Of a DNA stretch of 64,000 bases, positions 37,894-45,913 are shown piece by piece. The notes below the pieces were generated by a model, which was not told the DNA's origin, made no database searches, and saw nothing but the letters and a program-made list of their open reading frames with translations. The DNA lies in the NCBI RefSeq assembly GCF_030409325.1, contig NZ_JAUFPR010000002.1, positions 1,488,001 to 1,552,000 of the forward strand, written 5' to 3'. This DNA comes from Mucilaginibacter aquaedulcis. Lineage in GTDB: Bacteria; Bacteroidota; Bacteroidia; Sphingobacteriales; Sphingobacteriaceae. Position 1 is the stretch's first letter, and every line of letters starts with the position of its first letter. Both the position numbers and the translations under genes were made by a program.

Positions 37894-39048
37894 TTATTTC
37901 CTGCTGATCGTTATTATATTTCCCTCGATTTTGAATTTAACTTTATCGGTCCGTTCCAGTATTTTCAGGATTTTTGTAATATTTTCGTATCTCCCCAGCT
38001 TCGCGTATACAGTTTCACTTTTCAAGCTTTCATCCTCGTACTTTATGGTTGTATTGTACCATCTGGAAAGCGTAACCATAATGTTCCCGAGGTTTTCGTT
38101 ATTAAACATAAAATAGCCATTCTTCCAGGCAACGGCATCAGATGATTCAACATCAGTAACCTTAATGTTGTCATTTTCGACAAGAATTGATTGCTGGTTA
38201 GGTGAAAGTATCACCCGTTCACCTGTGCGTCTTTTCGATAGGCCCGTTACCCTGTGAACTGCAACGCTACCTTCCAGCAGCGTTGTTTTTGTAAGATTAT
38301 TTTCAGGATAACTCTCGACGTCAAAATGCGTGCCCAGTACCTCTATATCCTGATCAGCTGATTTTACCTGGAACGGGTGCTTTTTATCCTTCGAGACCTC
38401 GAAATAGCCCTCCCCGCTTAACTCTACTACCCTGTTTGGTAAGCCTGCAAATGTTGAAGGAAATTTCAGCGTACTTGCGGCATTTAGCCAAACTTTTGAA
38501 TTATCGGGCAGCACCACCTGGTATGTGCCGCCCCTCGGGGTACTAACGGTATTCAGGGACAATGAACTCTTTTTAACATCAGAAGCGTTAGCGATTGCAG
38601 ATCCATCATTATAGACTAGCTTTCCCGCATTGATCACCACCCCTGTTTTTGTGCTGCTTAAATCAATGGTTGCACCGTTCGAAAGTTGCAAAACAGCGGT
38701 ATTGTGTCCGGGATGGATCGAATTAGTAAATGCCCGCTTATCTCCCTTTATTTTTTGCTCACCTTCGAAGTAAAACCAACAGAGACCTGTAACAATAAGT
38801 AGAACAGCCGCGGCCGCGAAGCGCGGCCACATTGAAAACTGCCGGGCTCCTGACTGAGAAATACCAACATGTACAGAAAGGCTTTTCCATATCTCCTTGT
38901 TATCATCAGTTATTTGCGAATGAGATGGCAAACCTTTAGCGCCCTTAAGGTAGTCCATGAATTGTTGTTCTACAACTCCGCGTTCGTCGTCTGTAGCCGT
39001 TCCGTCGATGTATTTAACGATTAACTTTTCTGCTTCTTCTTGAGTCAT
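37894..39048 (-). CDS. FecR-family anti-sigma factor
   Basis: The 384-residue protein has a cytoplasmic N-terminal part (about 1-72), a single membrane helix (about 74-92, FAAAAVLLIVTGLCWFYF), the FecR domain (about 165-275, with TPRGGTYQVVLPDNSKVWLN and GTHFDVESY) and a C-terminal DUF4974 domain (about 305-384). It is expected to bind the sigma factor encoded 157 bases upstream and to sense the loaded SusC transducer at 33957. The frame is intact, unlike the sigma gene of the sister locus. The 247-base gap to susC contains no gene and may hold the sigma-dependent promoter. Confidence 0.93.
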   Translation of the reverse strand: MTQEEAEKLIVKYIDGTATDDERGVVEQQFMDYLKGAKGLPSHSQITDDNKEIWKSLSVHVGISQSGARQFSMWPRFAAAAVLLIVTGLCWFYFEGEQKIKGDKRAFTNSIHPGHNTAVLQLSNGATIDLSSTKTGVVINAGKLVYNDGSAIANASDVKKSSLSLNTVSTPRGGTYQVVLPDNSKVWLNAASTLKFPSTFAGLPNRVVELSGEGYFEVSKDKKHPFQVKSADQDIEVLGTHFDVESYPENNLTKTTLLEGSVAVHRVTGLSKRRTGERVILSPNQQSILVENDNIKVTDVESSDAVAWKNGYFMFNNENLGNIMVTLSRWYNTTIKYEDESLKSETVYAKLGRYENITKILKILERTDKVKFKIEGNIITISRK

Positions 39049-39205
39049 GTTCTCCGGGGTCTGATCCCTTTTTTATACATGTCCCTTAACTGGTCATTCT
39101 TTCCCGAACTATTTTAAAATAATTTAAAATTCAAGTTAAATAATATAAAAATGAAATTCATTCCTGTAAAAACGACAGTTAAGTTAACGAACACTGGCAA
39201 CTGTT

Positions 39206-39793
39206 TTAACATAAAAAAAGAAAGGAGAGCATTGAAAAACCCAATTTAGGGCGAAGAAGAGTTGTCGCCTGGCTGATTAGATTTTGCACTGTTTTGACAG
39301 AGATATTTAATTCCTCCGCTATTTCTTCATAGGAACTGAATTCTAACTTATGCATTACGAATGCGCGGGCCATTTTTGGTGGCAGAAAAGAAACAAGACG
39401 CTCAACAGTCCTGAAAAGTTCCTTTTCTTCCAGATACACTTCTGTTGAATCAGTACCTTCCACCATATGGTTGAGAAATTGTTCGGCATATCCTTCTTTA
39501 ACCTTTTGCCTGGCAATCTCTTTTAAAAATTTGTACCGAATCGCTGTATACAGATATGCAGAAAGTGAGCTTTTGAAATTTGTGGATGTACGTTTATCCC
39601 ATAGCGAAATAAACAATTCCTGTACCATATCCTTACTGATATCTCCACTTGATGTTAGTTTGAAGGCGTAGACGTACAGTAAGCCACTGTAACGATTATA
39701 AATTTCAGTAAAAGCATATCTATCTCCATCTTTTAGTAGAAGCAGCAGGTCCACATCTGAAAGTTTATTATATTTAGATACCTTTTGCTTCAC
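39206..39793 (-). CDS. ECF sigma-70 factor (FecI-like)
   Basis: The 195-residue protein starts at GTG 39793, since no ATG lies near the conserved N-terminus. Region 2 is seen in AFTEIYNRYSGLLYVYAF and KDMVQELFISLWDKR. Region 4 is seen in LPPKMARAFVMHKLEFSSYE followed by EIAEELNISVKTVQNLISQA, an intact recognition helix. The C-terminus has a short hydrophobic tail as in many Bacteroidota factors. It heads the second FecR-SusC-SusD locus and should direct RNA polymerase to that operon. Compared with the frameshifted factor at 8757 it is complete. Confidence 0.93.
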   Translation of the reverse strand: MKQKVSKYNKLSDVDLLLLLKDGDRYAFTEIYNRYSGLLYVYAFKLTSSGDISKDMVQELFISLWDKRTSTNFKSSLSAYLYTAIRYKFLKEIARQKVKEGYAEQFLNHMVEGTDSTEVYLEEKELFRTVERLVSFLPPKMARAFVMHKLEFSSYEEIAEELNISVKTVQNLISQATTLLRPKLGFSMLSFLFLC

Positions 39794-40246
39794 TTTGCCA
39801 GCAATTTAATAACCAGAAAGCGATAATTTTAAACTATTCGACAGTTTAAAAGGATTTTCGCAACAGTTGCTTATATTCTATTGCAAAGTACATCTTGTTT
39901 TGTAAAATAAATTAACAAAATGATATTTTTTTTCCAAAGCAAGTTACCAATAACAAAAAGACATTTGATTTGATATATTTTGCAAAATAAGGGAACTTTG
40001 TATCCGCTTTAAGAGTCAATTATCCGAGCAGATTAGTTTCAATATTGTTTTGGTAAGTAAAACCATAATTACCAATCACGCCTGAACCATTTCGTAGCAA
40101 TGTTGACAATTTACGATATTCCGTAAAAGAAAAGCCGCATAAAAACAATATCCTATTGATTATAAAGCAAGTACAAACCGGCATCAAAATAGACATAGAT
40201 TAAATACCCATAACCTAATTTTTAATTATTTTATAAACAGACTCAA
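39794..40246. other. Divergent intergenic region
   Basis: About 450 AT-rich bases lie between the sigma gene (minus) and the AhpD-like gene (plus). It must hold promoters for both directions. A GAACTTTG near 39990-40000 is close to the plus-strand TAnnTTTG box, but no pair of boxes is convincing. No gene was seen. Confidence 0.4.
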
Positions 40247-40783
40247 ATGGCACATTTTGAAGTACCAAAGTATGAACAGGAACCGGCCGCTTTACATGAA
40301 ACCTACGAAGCCTTTAGAGTCATCCTGGGGTTTGTCCCAAACCTTTATGCTACGATCGGCTATTCGGCAAACGCGTTGAATTCTTATACGCGCTTTACGG
40401 CAGAACAGAATAAAGGAACTTTTCATGGAAAAGACCGGGAAGCTATATTTCTGATCGTGTCGCAGCTGAATGGCTGCCATTACTGCCTTGCCTCGCATAC
40501 GCAATCGGCCATCAGGAATAAATGGACAGAAGAGGATACGTTAATGTTGAGAAAAGGCACCTATCCCGAAAATAAATGGCTAGTCATTTATCGGGTGATA
40601 AAAAGTATCCTTGATCATAAAGGTCAGGTGAAAGAGGAGTTATTGGAAGAGTTTTATCATTTAGGCTATACAGAAGTAGCTATCATGGATCTGCTCGCGC
40701 TGGTCATGGTAATGAGCTTTACCAATTATGCCTATAGAATGACAGACATACCTATTGATTTCCCACTGGCAAAAGAAATCTGA
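40247..40783 (+). CDS. AhpD/carboxymuconolactone decarboxylase-like protein
   Basis: The 178-residue protein has the alkylhydroperoxidase AhpD core with the redox CxxC in LNGCHYCLASHTQSA (about residues 79-87), which also gives the conserved His two to three positions on. AhpD-like proteins reduce peroxides or serve as small thiol reductases. The first 40 residues resemble the peroxidase-related branch (FVPNLYATIGYSANALNSYT). The gene stands alone in the plus direction at the head of a group of oxidative-stress and detoxification genes (OsmC, DUF302-like, NmrA-like), which fits that role. Confidence 0.88.
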   Translation: MAHFEVPKYEQEPAALHETYEAFRVILGFVPNLYATIGYSANALNSYTRFTAEQNKGTFHGKDREAIFLIVSQLNGCHYCLASHTQSAIRNKWTEEDTLMLRKGTYPENKWLVIYRVIKSILDHKGQVKEELLEEFYHLGYTEVAIMDLLALVMVMSFTNYAYRMTDIPIDFPLAKEI

Positions 40784-40988
40784 ATCATCTGAAAATTCAT
40801 CTTCCTATTTATTATCTTTAGTATGCTTGCAATATGATACCAGGCCAATGATGAAATAACGGTGTCAGAACCTAATATGAAGTGATTCAAATTCAACGAT
40901 GGAAAGAAAACATGAAGTAAAACAGGCGCCCGAATTAGCGGCAATTAATGAAGCAGCAACTACAATCACATAGTTAACAAAAGACCTT

Positions 40989-41462
40989 ATGGAAGTGAAT
41001 ATCAACCGAGTTACAAGAAGGATTGAGTCTACCTTTGATAGTTTCACAAGTCGTTTTGAAAAGGCAGCTGACCATTTTCTGGAGTCCGTGTCACCCGAAA
41101 CCGAATTGGAGCGATTGGCCCGTGAAAATGGCGAGGACAGAGTCGGGCGCATCAAATTAACTTTAGTTCAGCATGCTTCAACCGGACTTCGCTTTAAACT
41201 TTACAGCATGCAGATCAAAATTCGGGATGCCACCGATGGACCGGTGTTACCAGCCTTAAAATCGCTTAAGGATCCCGGTGCTGCCCTGTATGCCCCGATG
41301 GATTTTCTTATTTATGAAAGTGAGCAGCAGGAAGTTATTTTAGAATATATTCAACCGTCGGTATTTTTTGACACCTTTGTAGACGAGTCCGGTGAAACGG
41401 GAAGAACCTTTGACAGGAGGTTTCAAAGCCTGATCGATTTCGCTGACTTATCGCTTAACTAA
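40989..41462 (+). CDS. DUF302-like small protein
   Basis: The 157-residue protein has an N-terminal helical part (about 1-45) and a C-terminal alpha/beta part with APMDFLIYESEQQEVILEYI, similar to the core strands of DUF302 domains (typically a PLR-VVYE segment followed by a tyrosine-containing strand). No signal peptide. Function unknown; DUF302 proteins are small cytosolic or periplasmic proteins sometimes found with redox genes. A 24-codon frame (ATG 40899) lies just upstream without evidence that it is a gene. The assignment to DUF302 is tentative. Confidence 0.55.
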   Translation: MEVNINRVTRRIESTFDSFTSRFEKAADHFLESVSPETELERLARENGEDRVGRIKLTLVQHASTGLRFKLYSMQIKIRDATDGPVLPALKSLKDPGAALYAPMDFLIYESEQQEVILEYIQPSVFFDTFVDESGETGRTFDRRFQSLIDFADLSLN

Positions 41463-41504
41463 ACTTCCATATTGATTTCACTAGGCGCCACAACAAAAAT
41501 AAAA

Positions 41505-41921
41505 TCATCCAGTCAGATGCCGCTTGATTAAAAGTTCCCGCATGTTGTCGCGAGTTTGAATATCAGCCTCAATCAGGTCAGCCGCGGGTTTATATCTTAC
41601 TAAGTCCACCGGCTGATATTTTAAACTCCAGGTTATAAACTCAATCAACAGCGGCAATAAATCGATACCCTTTTCGGTAAGGCTATAAAGCACCTTTTGC
41701 TTTGTAAGCAAATCAACAGTTTTGGATATCAAGCCATGTTTTTCGAGCGTAACCAGGCGATCAGCTAATATATTTGAAGATATCCTCTCCTCCGATTCGC
41801 GAAATTCACCAAAGTAACGCTTATTTTCAAGTATAATATCTCTGAGTATCAACAACGTCCACTTATCCCCAACGATTTCAACCACCAGGTTGATGGGATT
41901 AAAGGATCTGTAATTCATCAT
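41505..41921 (-). CDS. HxlR-family transcriptional regulator
   Basis: The 138-residue winged-helix protein has the hallmark VGDKWTLLILRDI segment (about 18-30), ISSNILADRLVTLEKHGLIS (recognition helix and wing start) and SLTEKGIDLLPLLIEFITWS. HxlR proteins act as dimers and often respond to electrophiles or aldehydes. The Cys usually just before the GGKW motif is replaced by Asn here (NPINLVVEIVG), so sensing through that Cys is excluded. It is convergent with the DUF302-like gene and divergent from the barrel/SnoaL/NmrA genes, its likely targets. A shared AACYRGTTGC half-site lies in its promoter region at 41961-41970. Confidence 0.92.
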   Translation of the reverse strand: MMNYRSFNPINLVVEIVGDKWTLLILRDIILENKRYFGEFRESEERISSNILADRLVTLEKHGLISKTVDLLTKQKVLYSLTEKGIDLLPLLIEFITWSLKYQPVDLVRYKPAADLIEADIQTRDNMRELLIKRHLTG

Positions 41922-42276
41922 TTCTTATTTACCTCCCCTTCTTATCTAATTTCAAATAAAAACTGGTTGCAAATTTCTAAATTAAATTTTAAATACCTGC
42001 CTGTGTTAAAAAAAACGACAAAAGGAATACAATTATTAAGTGAGTATTTGCTGTTGACAGTAACCAGCTCAATGAACCGCTGCGATCCCAGGCAAAATAT
42101 CCATCAGTCCACATTCAACAACCATCCGTATAAAAAAAGTTTTTTTCCGAAATAAAGTAAGATATGCAAATCAAAATATAGATATATATCTATATATCAA
42201 ACAAATACAAAATGGCTCCATCATTGCGCCTTATCATTTGACAGCGTGAATAATTCGATATGCAAAAGGACAAATC
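41922..42276. promoter_or_regulatory. Divergent regulatory region with half-site and AT palindrome
   Basis: The 355-base region between hxlR and the first barrel gene holds AACTGGTTGC at 41961-41970 and a perfect 20-bp palindrome of A/T and G/C steps at 42176-42195 (ATATAGATATATATCTATAT). Promoters for both directions are expected here. No gene was seen; a 62-codon plus-strand frame has no resemblance to known proteins. Confidence 0.45.
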
Positions 42277-42663
42277 ATGAACAATGAAAAGTACAGCTTA
42301 TCAGCCGGCTATGAAAATATCTTCAGATTGGCAGAAGCTCCAAATACTGCCACCAAAGTGCTTGCAATAGGCTATTTAACAGAAAAAGGGAGAACATCAG
42401 CAGATTGGTGGACGGTGGTGCTAAAAGAAGTGCCGGCCACTGTGTTGCTGTATCTGGAGGGAAAGATCGAAAACTGGTTTGCTATTACGGACAAACCAGG
42501 CGTAGTCTTTCTGATGAATGTAGATAATATCCCGGATGCGAATAATCTCCTGGAAAGACTTCCTTTTGTTGCATTGGACATGATGGAATTTGGGCTTATT
42601 GCGCTTGGCCCGCCAAGTCCTCTTCGCCTGCTTTTAGACGCTGTTGCTGTCAGCGAAAATTAG
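42277..42663 (+). CDS. Dimeric alpha/beta-barrel protein, muconolactone isomerase-like (copy 1)
   Basis: The 128-residue protein has a fold pattern like muconolactone isomerase and related small dimeric barrels. It shows an N-terminal strand (KVLAIGYLT), helix, LYLEGKIENWFAI, GVVFLMNVDNIPDANNLLER and a C-terminal LPFVALDMMEFGLIALGPPS. A clear paralogue lies at 45498 with the same LKEVPAT, LYL-G-IEN and MMEF motifs. It is followed after 105 bases by a SnoaL-like gene, and the copy-2 pair has the same order. Possible role: binding or isomerising a small aromatic or quinone compound. Catalytic residues of true muconolactone isomerase could not be identified, so function is uncertain. Confidence 0.65.
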   Translation: MNNEKYSLSAGYENIFRLAEAPNTATKVLAIGYLTEKGRTSADWWTVVLKEVPATVLLYLEGKIENWFAITDKPGVVFLMNVDNIPDANNLLERLPFVALDMMEFGLIALGPPSPLRLLLDAVAVSEN

Positions 42664-42768
42664 CTATAGTATTAATCCTCAAAGAAACTCAGATTCATTA
42701 GTATAAATAACGAGGCATGCATATCCGGTAACGTCATATAATTTCTTTCAAAAATAAATTCATCAATC

Positions 42769-43161
42769 ATGTTTAAAATTCTTGAAAAATACGCTTCCGC
42801 AATCGTTGCCGGTGACGCCAGGCTTATCGCCGGCACTTTCAGTACTTCCATTAAAGTAAAAGCGCCGGGATCAAACGCATCCCATGAAGGGAAAGAACAA
42901 ATATCAACTATGCTGAGTACTGCGGCTACCGTGATAAACGACCTTAGGTTTGTGCGAACGTATATGACGAATACAGCATGGTCGGCAATTTTATTCGAAG
43001 GAACAATCGACGACATATCGATCCAGATCATTGACCATATACATATTGACAAAAATTACCTGATTGATCAGGTTGATATTTTTATGCGTCCTGCCTCATA
43101 TGGACCAATTTTACTCGAAAAGGTTACTGCAGAAACAGAACGGAGAAAAAAACGCACCTAA
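42769..43161 (+). CDS. SnoaL-like (NTF2-fold) protein (copy 1)
   Basis: The 130-residue protein shows the cone-shaped NTF2/SnoaL pattern: an N-terminal helix YASAIVAGDARLIAGTFS, short strands with KAPGSNASHEGKEQI, the FVRTYMTNTAWSAILFEGTI strand pair and a final IDHIHIDKNYLIDQVDIFMR. Members bind small hydrophobic ligands as isomerases, cyclases or hydrolases, or act as binding proteins. A paralogue is found at 45914 after a second barrel gene. Probably co-transcribed with the barrel gene upstream. Specific reaction unknown. Confidence 0.75.
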   Translation: MFKILEKYASAIVAGDARLIAGTFSTSIKVKAPGSNASHEGKEQISTMLSTAATVINDLRFVRTYMTNTAWSAILFEGTIDDISIQIIDHIHIDKNYLIDQVDIFMRPASYGPILLEKVTAETERRKKRT

Positions 43162-43332
43162 TGCTCAGGACCATCAAGCATTTTCAGGCTCCATAAAAAA
43201 TTGCCGAATTTTTATTAGTTAAATACTAAAGCTGTTACATAGGCAGATCAAATGCCTGATACAGATCCGCCTTAGGAAAAGTCATCTAAATGTCTGTTTT
43301 TAAAAAACAATCAAGTTTTATTTTAAAACTAG

Positions 43333-43362
43333 TTGCATTTTACAATTAACTATTTACCTTTG
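43333..43362 (+). promoter_or_regulatory. Bacteroidota-type promoter with overlapping palindrome, upstream of the first NmrA-like gene
   Basis: TTG at 43333-43335 and TACCTTTG at 43355-43362 are 19 nt apart, matching the -33 TTG / -7 TAnnTTTG pattern. The -33 box lies in the near-palindrome TTGCATTTTACAA (43333-43345), preceded by AACTAG. A second GCAACCAGTTGC palindrome sits at 43378-43389 in the leader. Both look like repressor sites. Confidence 0.65.
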
Positions 43363-43431
43363 TAGTGTAATTATTCGCAACCAGTTGCAGAATTAAAAAT
43401 CAAAATATCAAAAAACTAAAAAAGAGAAATC

Positions 43432-44298
43432 ATGGAAACTAAAGTATTAATAACCGGAGCCGCAGGACCATCAGGAAGCAATGCAACCAAACGGCTTCTG
43501 GAACTTAACGTGCCTGTAAGAGCAATGGTGCGCAAATTAGATGATCGTTCTGCCGAACTGAGCAATTTGGGTGCGGAAGTTGTGGTAGGCGATATGACCA
43601 ATTTCAATTCGGTAAGCCAGGCTATGAAAGGTATAAGCAGTGTCTTATTCGTTTATCCGGTTGCAGAAGGTCTGGTACAGGCCACTGCCTATTTAATTCA
43701 GGCCGCCGTGGAAGAAAATGTCCAACACATTGTAAATATTTCACAAAGAACTGCCGTCAGGGATGCGATCAGCCACTCGGCACAGGACCATTGGCTGGCC
43801 GAACGCCTGCTGGACCACGCAGGTATTCCGGTTACCCATTTACAGCCAACCTTATTCATGGAGTGGTTAATTTATTTTGCACAGGAGATTAAAGAAAATA
43901 ACCGGTTCATATCTCCATTCGGGGAGGCCCGGTATGGAATGATCAACAGCGAGGACATCGGCAGATCCGCTGCAGCGATTCTGGCAAATCCGGAAGGGCA
44001 TGCCGGGAAAACTTATAATATTTATGGACCTAGTGAAGTGACCGGACAAGAAATCGTAGAAACCTTATCGACCATTTTAAAAAGAGAAATCAGCTATGCG
44101 CCTATTGAGCCAGACGCCTTCGGAGAAATTCTAAAATCATTCGGCGCTCCGGATTATCAGACCAGGCATATCGTGGCTGCTGCAAAAATGTTCCAATCGG
44201 GAGAATTCAGGGGAATGACAGATAATGTGGAAAAACTTACAGGAACAAAACCATTATCAGTTGCTGATTTCATCAACAAAAACATAGCATTATTCTAA
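43432..44298 (+). CDS. NmrA-like NAD(P)-binding protein (copy 1)
   Basis: The 288-residue Rossmann protein starts with VLITGAAGPSGSNATKRLLE, the glycine-rich NAD(P) motif, followed by VVVGDMTNFNSV (nucleotide-binding Asp) and the NmrA-type middle with QDHWLAERLLDHAG and THLQPTLFMEWL. NmrA-like atypical short-chain dehydrogenases bind NAD(P) as quinone reductases (QorB-like), sensors or epimerases. The Tyr-Lys catalytic pair of classical SDRs is not evident. It is preceded by a strong promoter with palindromes and followed after 102 bases by a close paralogue. Together with an HxlR regulator, it may answer electrophile stress (inference). Confidence 0.88.
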   Translation: METKVLITGAAGPSGSNATKRLLELNVPVRAMVRKLDDRSAELSNLGAEVVVGDMTNFNSVSQAMKGISSVLFVYPVAEGLVQATAYLIQAAVEENVQHIVNISQRTAVRDAISHSAQDHWLAERLLDHAGIPVTHLQPTLFMEWLIYFAQEIKENNRFISPFGEARYGMINSEDIGRSAAAILANPEGHAGKTYNIYGPSEVTGQEIVETLSTILKREISYAPIEPDAFGEILKSFGAPDYQTRHIVAAAKMFQSGEFRGMTDNVEKLTGTKPLSVADFINKNIALF

Positions 44299-44400
44299 AC
44301 AAACCAACAATGTATCAGGACTGCCTCGCCCGGAAATAAATACCGCGGTTACTGCAGTTATTATTCAGATAAAAGTTAATACTACAAAAAAAATAAAATT

Positions 44401-45279
44401 ATGGAAACTAAAGTTTTGGTAACCGGAGGAACAGGTCCTTCCGGAAGTAACGCGATAAAAAGTCTTTTGGAACTTCAAATACCCGTAAGAGCAATGGTGA
44501 GGAAGCTCGATGACCGTTCTGCAGCCTTAAGCGCCCAGGGGGTAGAAGTTGTGATCGGTGATATGAATGATTTTAATTCTGTGAGTGCCGCCATGAAGGG
44601 GGTTAACCGAGCATTTTTCGTATATCCCGTTCAGGCAGGTTTGATACAGGCTACCTCCTATTTCGCTCAGGCGGCACTTGAAGAAAAATTGGAGCTGGTT
44701 GTAAATATTTCACAAAGAACATCAACCCGAAATGTACCCAGCAAGTCAGCCCAGGACCATTGGATCGCTGAACGGTTATTGGATCGCTCAGGCGTTCCTG
44801 TAACCCATCTGCAACCAACATTATTTATGGAATGGCTGGCTTATTTCGCACAGGAGATCAAAGAGAACAACCGGTTCATATCTCCATTTGGCGAAGCTCG
44901 CTACGGCGCGATCAATAGTGAGGATATTGGCCGGGTGGGCGCGGCTATTTTAGCTAAACCTGAGGGCCACGCAGGAAAAACATACAGGATATATGGTCCC
45001 GAAGAATTAACCGGCCAGCAGATTGCCACCATAATTTCAGATGTATTGCAAAAAGATATAGCATTTATCCCGGTTGAACCGGAAGCTCTTGGTGAAATCA
45101 TCGGTGCCAGTGATTCTCCATTCAATACCCCCTATACCATTCAACATATTGTGGCCATTGGTCATATGTTCCGCACAGGTGAATTTGAAGGAATGAATAA
45201 CAATGTAGAGGAACTATCTGGCAGGAAGCCATTGGCAATTGCGGATTTCGTAAGAAATAACATCGGAATGTTTCAATAA
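44401..45279 (+). CDS. NmrA-like NAD(P)-binding protein (copy 2)
   Basis: The 292-residue protein matches its neighbour in long identical stretches (for example YFAQEIKENNRFISPFGEAR and THLQPTLFMEWL). The NAD(P) site is VLVTGGTGPSGSNAIKSLLE and the Asp is in VVIGDMNDFNSV. The C-terminal part has four extra residues and differs more. The tandem pair looks like a recent duplication. Role as for copy 1: NAD(P)-dependent reductase or sensor, possibly acting on quinones. It begins 102 bases downstream of copy 1, with a start context nearly the same (ATGGAAACTAAAG). Confidence 0.88.
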   Translation: METKVLVTGGTGPSGSNAIKSLLELQIPVRAMVRKLDDRSAALSAQGVEVVIGDMNDFNSVSAAMKGVNRAFFVYPVQAGLIQATSYFAQAALEEKLELVVNISQRTSTRNVPSKSAQDHWIAERLLDRSGVPVTHLQPTLFMEWLAYFAQEIKENNRFISPFGEARYGAINSEDIGRVGAAILAKPEGHAGKTYRIYGPEELTGQQIATIISDVLQKDIAFIPVEPEALGEIIGASDSPFNTPYTIQHIVAIGHMFRTGEFEGMNNNVEELSGRKPLAIADFVRNNIGMFQ

Positions 45280-45424
45280 AACAAGCATGGTATCGTAGTT
45301 AATCTGTTGTTTTCTGATATAAAGTAAATAAATCAATAAACAACTAACACAACAAACTAACTATCAATAAATTACAAAACGGCGTTATAGTTGTGTAAGT
45401 ACGGTCAGCTTATCATAATTTGAT

Positions 45425-45464
45425 ACCGGGGATGGAAAAGTCCAAGGATTACGCTATCCCCGGT
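45425..45464 (+). other. Stem-loop in the leader of the second barrel gene
   Basis: Perfect 9-bp GC-rich arms ACCGGGGAT (45425-45433) and ATCCCCGGT (45456-45464) surround a 22-nt loop, 33 bases before the ATG at 45498. No T-run follows. It may terminate the NmrA transcript weakly or regulate the downstream gene. Confidence 0.4.
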
Positions 45465-45497
45465 TAATTCACTAAAACCATCTAAAATTTAAAAACC

Positions 45498-45869
45498 ATG
45501 AATCAAGAAGAAAACAACGCAGGTACCGGATCCGTCCCTGCTCCAATAGACTTAACAATCGCGGCTACAAAAGTACTGGCGATCGGAACACTAACCGCTA
45601 AAGGTATGCCGATACCCGACAGATTTCCGGTGTTACTTAAAGAAGTACCCGCCACGCTTAATTTATATTTAAAAGGCATCATTGAAAACATGTTTGTTAA
45701 ACCTGATGCATCAGGACCCGTATTTATTTTGAATGTGACCACCGTAGCCGAAGCTCACGAAATATTGGAAGCCTTGCCATTTGGGCAGGTGGGCATGATG
45801 GAATTTCAGCTTATACCTATCGGCCCGTTAAGCCCGCTTCGTCTATTGCTCAATCAACAAGATAAATAA
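45498..45869 (+). CDS. Dimeric alpha/beta-barrel protein, muconolactone isomerase-like (copy 2)
   Basis: The 123-residue paralogue of the protein at 42277 shares KVLAIG-LT-KG, LLKEVPAT, LYLKG-IEN, PVFILNVTTVAEAHEILE and MMEFQLIPIGPLSPLRLLL. The N-terminal 15 residues differ. It is followed by a SnoaL-like gene with a 44-base gap, the same order as the first pair, so the two-gene unit was duplicated around the NmrA pair. Likely role: small-molecule binding or isomerisation in the same pathway; no catalytic residue assigned. Confidence 0.65.
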   Translation: MNQEENNAGTGSVPAPIDLTIAATKVLAIGTLTAKGMPIPDRFPVLLKEVPATLNLYLKGIIENMFVKPDASGPVFILNVTTVAEAHEILEALPFGQVGMMEFQLIPIGPLSPLRLLLNQQDK

Positions 45870-45913
45870 ACACGACGCTCTTCAGTCATTTTAAAACATT
45901 AATCTCCCAACTC

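Noticed and set aside
40899..40973. 24-codon frame before the DUF302-like gene
   Set aside because: Too short and without a ribosome-binding signal or similarity to judge; may be leader DNA.
41967..42155. 62-codon plus-strand frame upstream of the first barrel gene
   Set aside because: Low-complexity AT-rich region overlapping the hxlR promoter; no motif.
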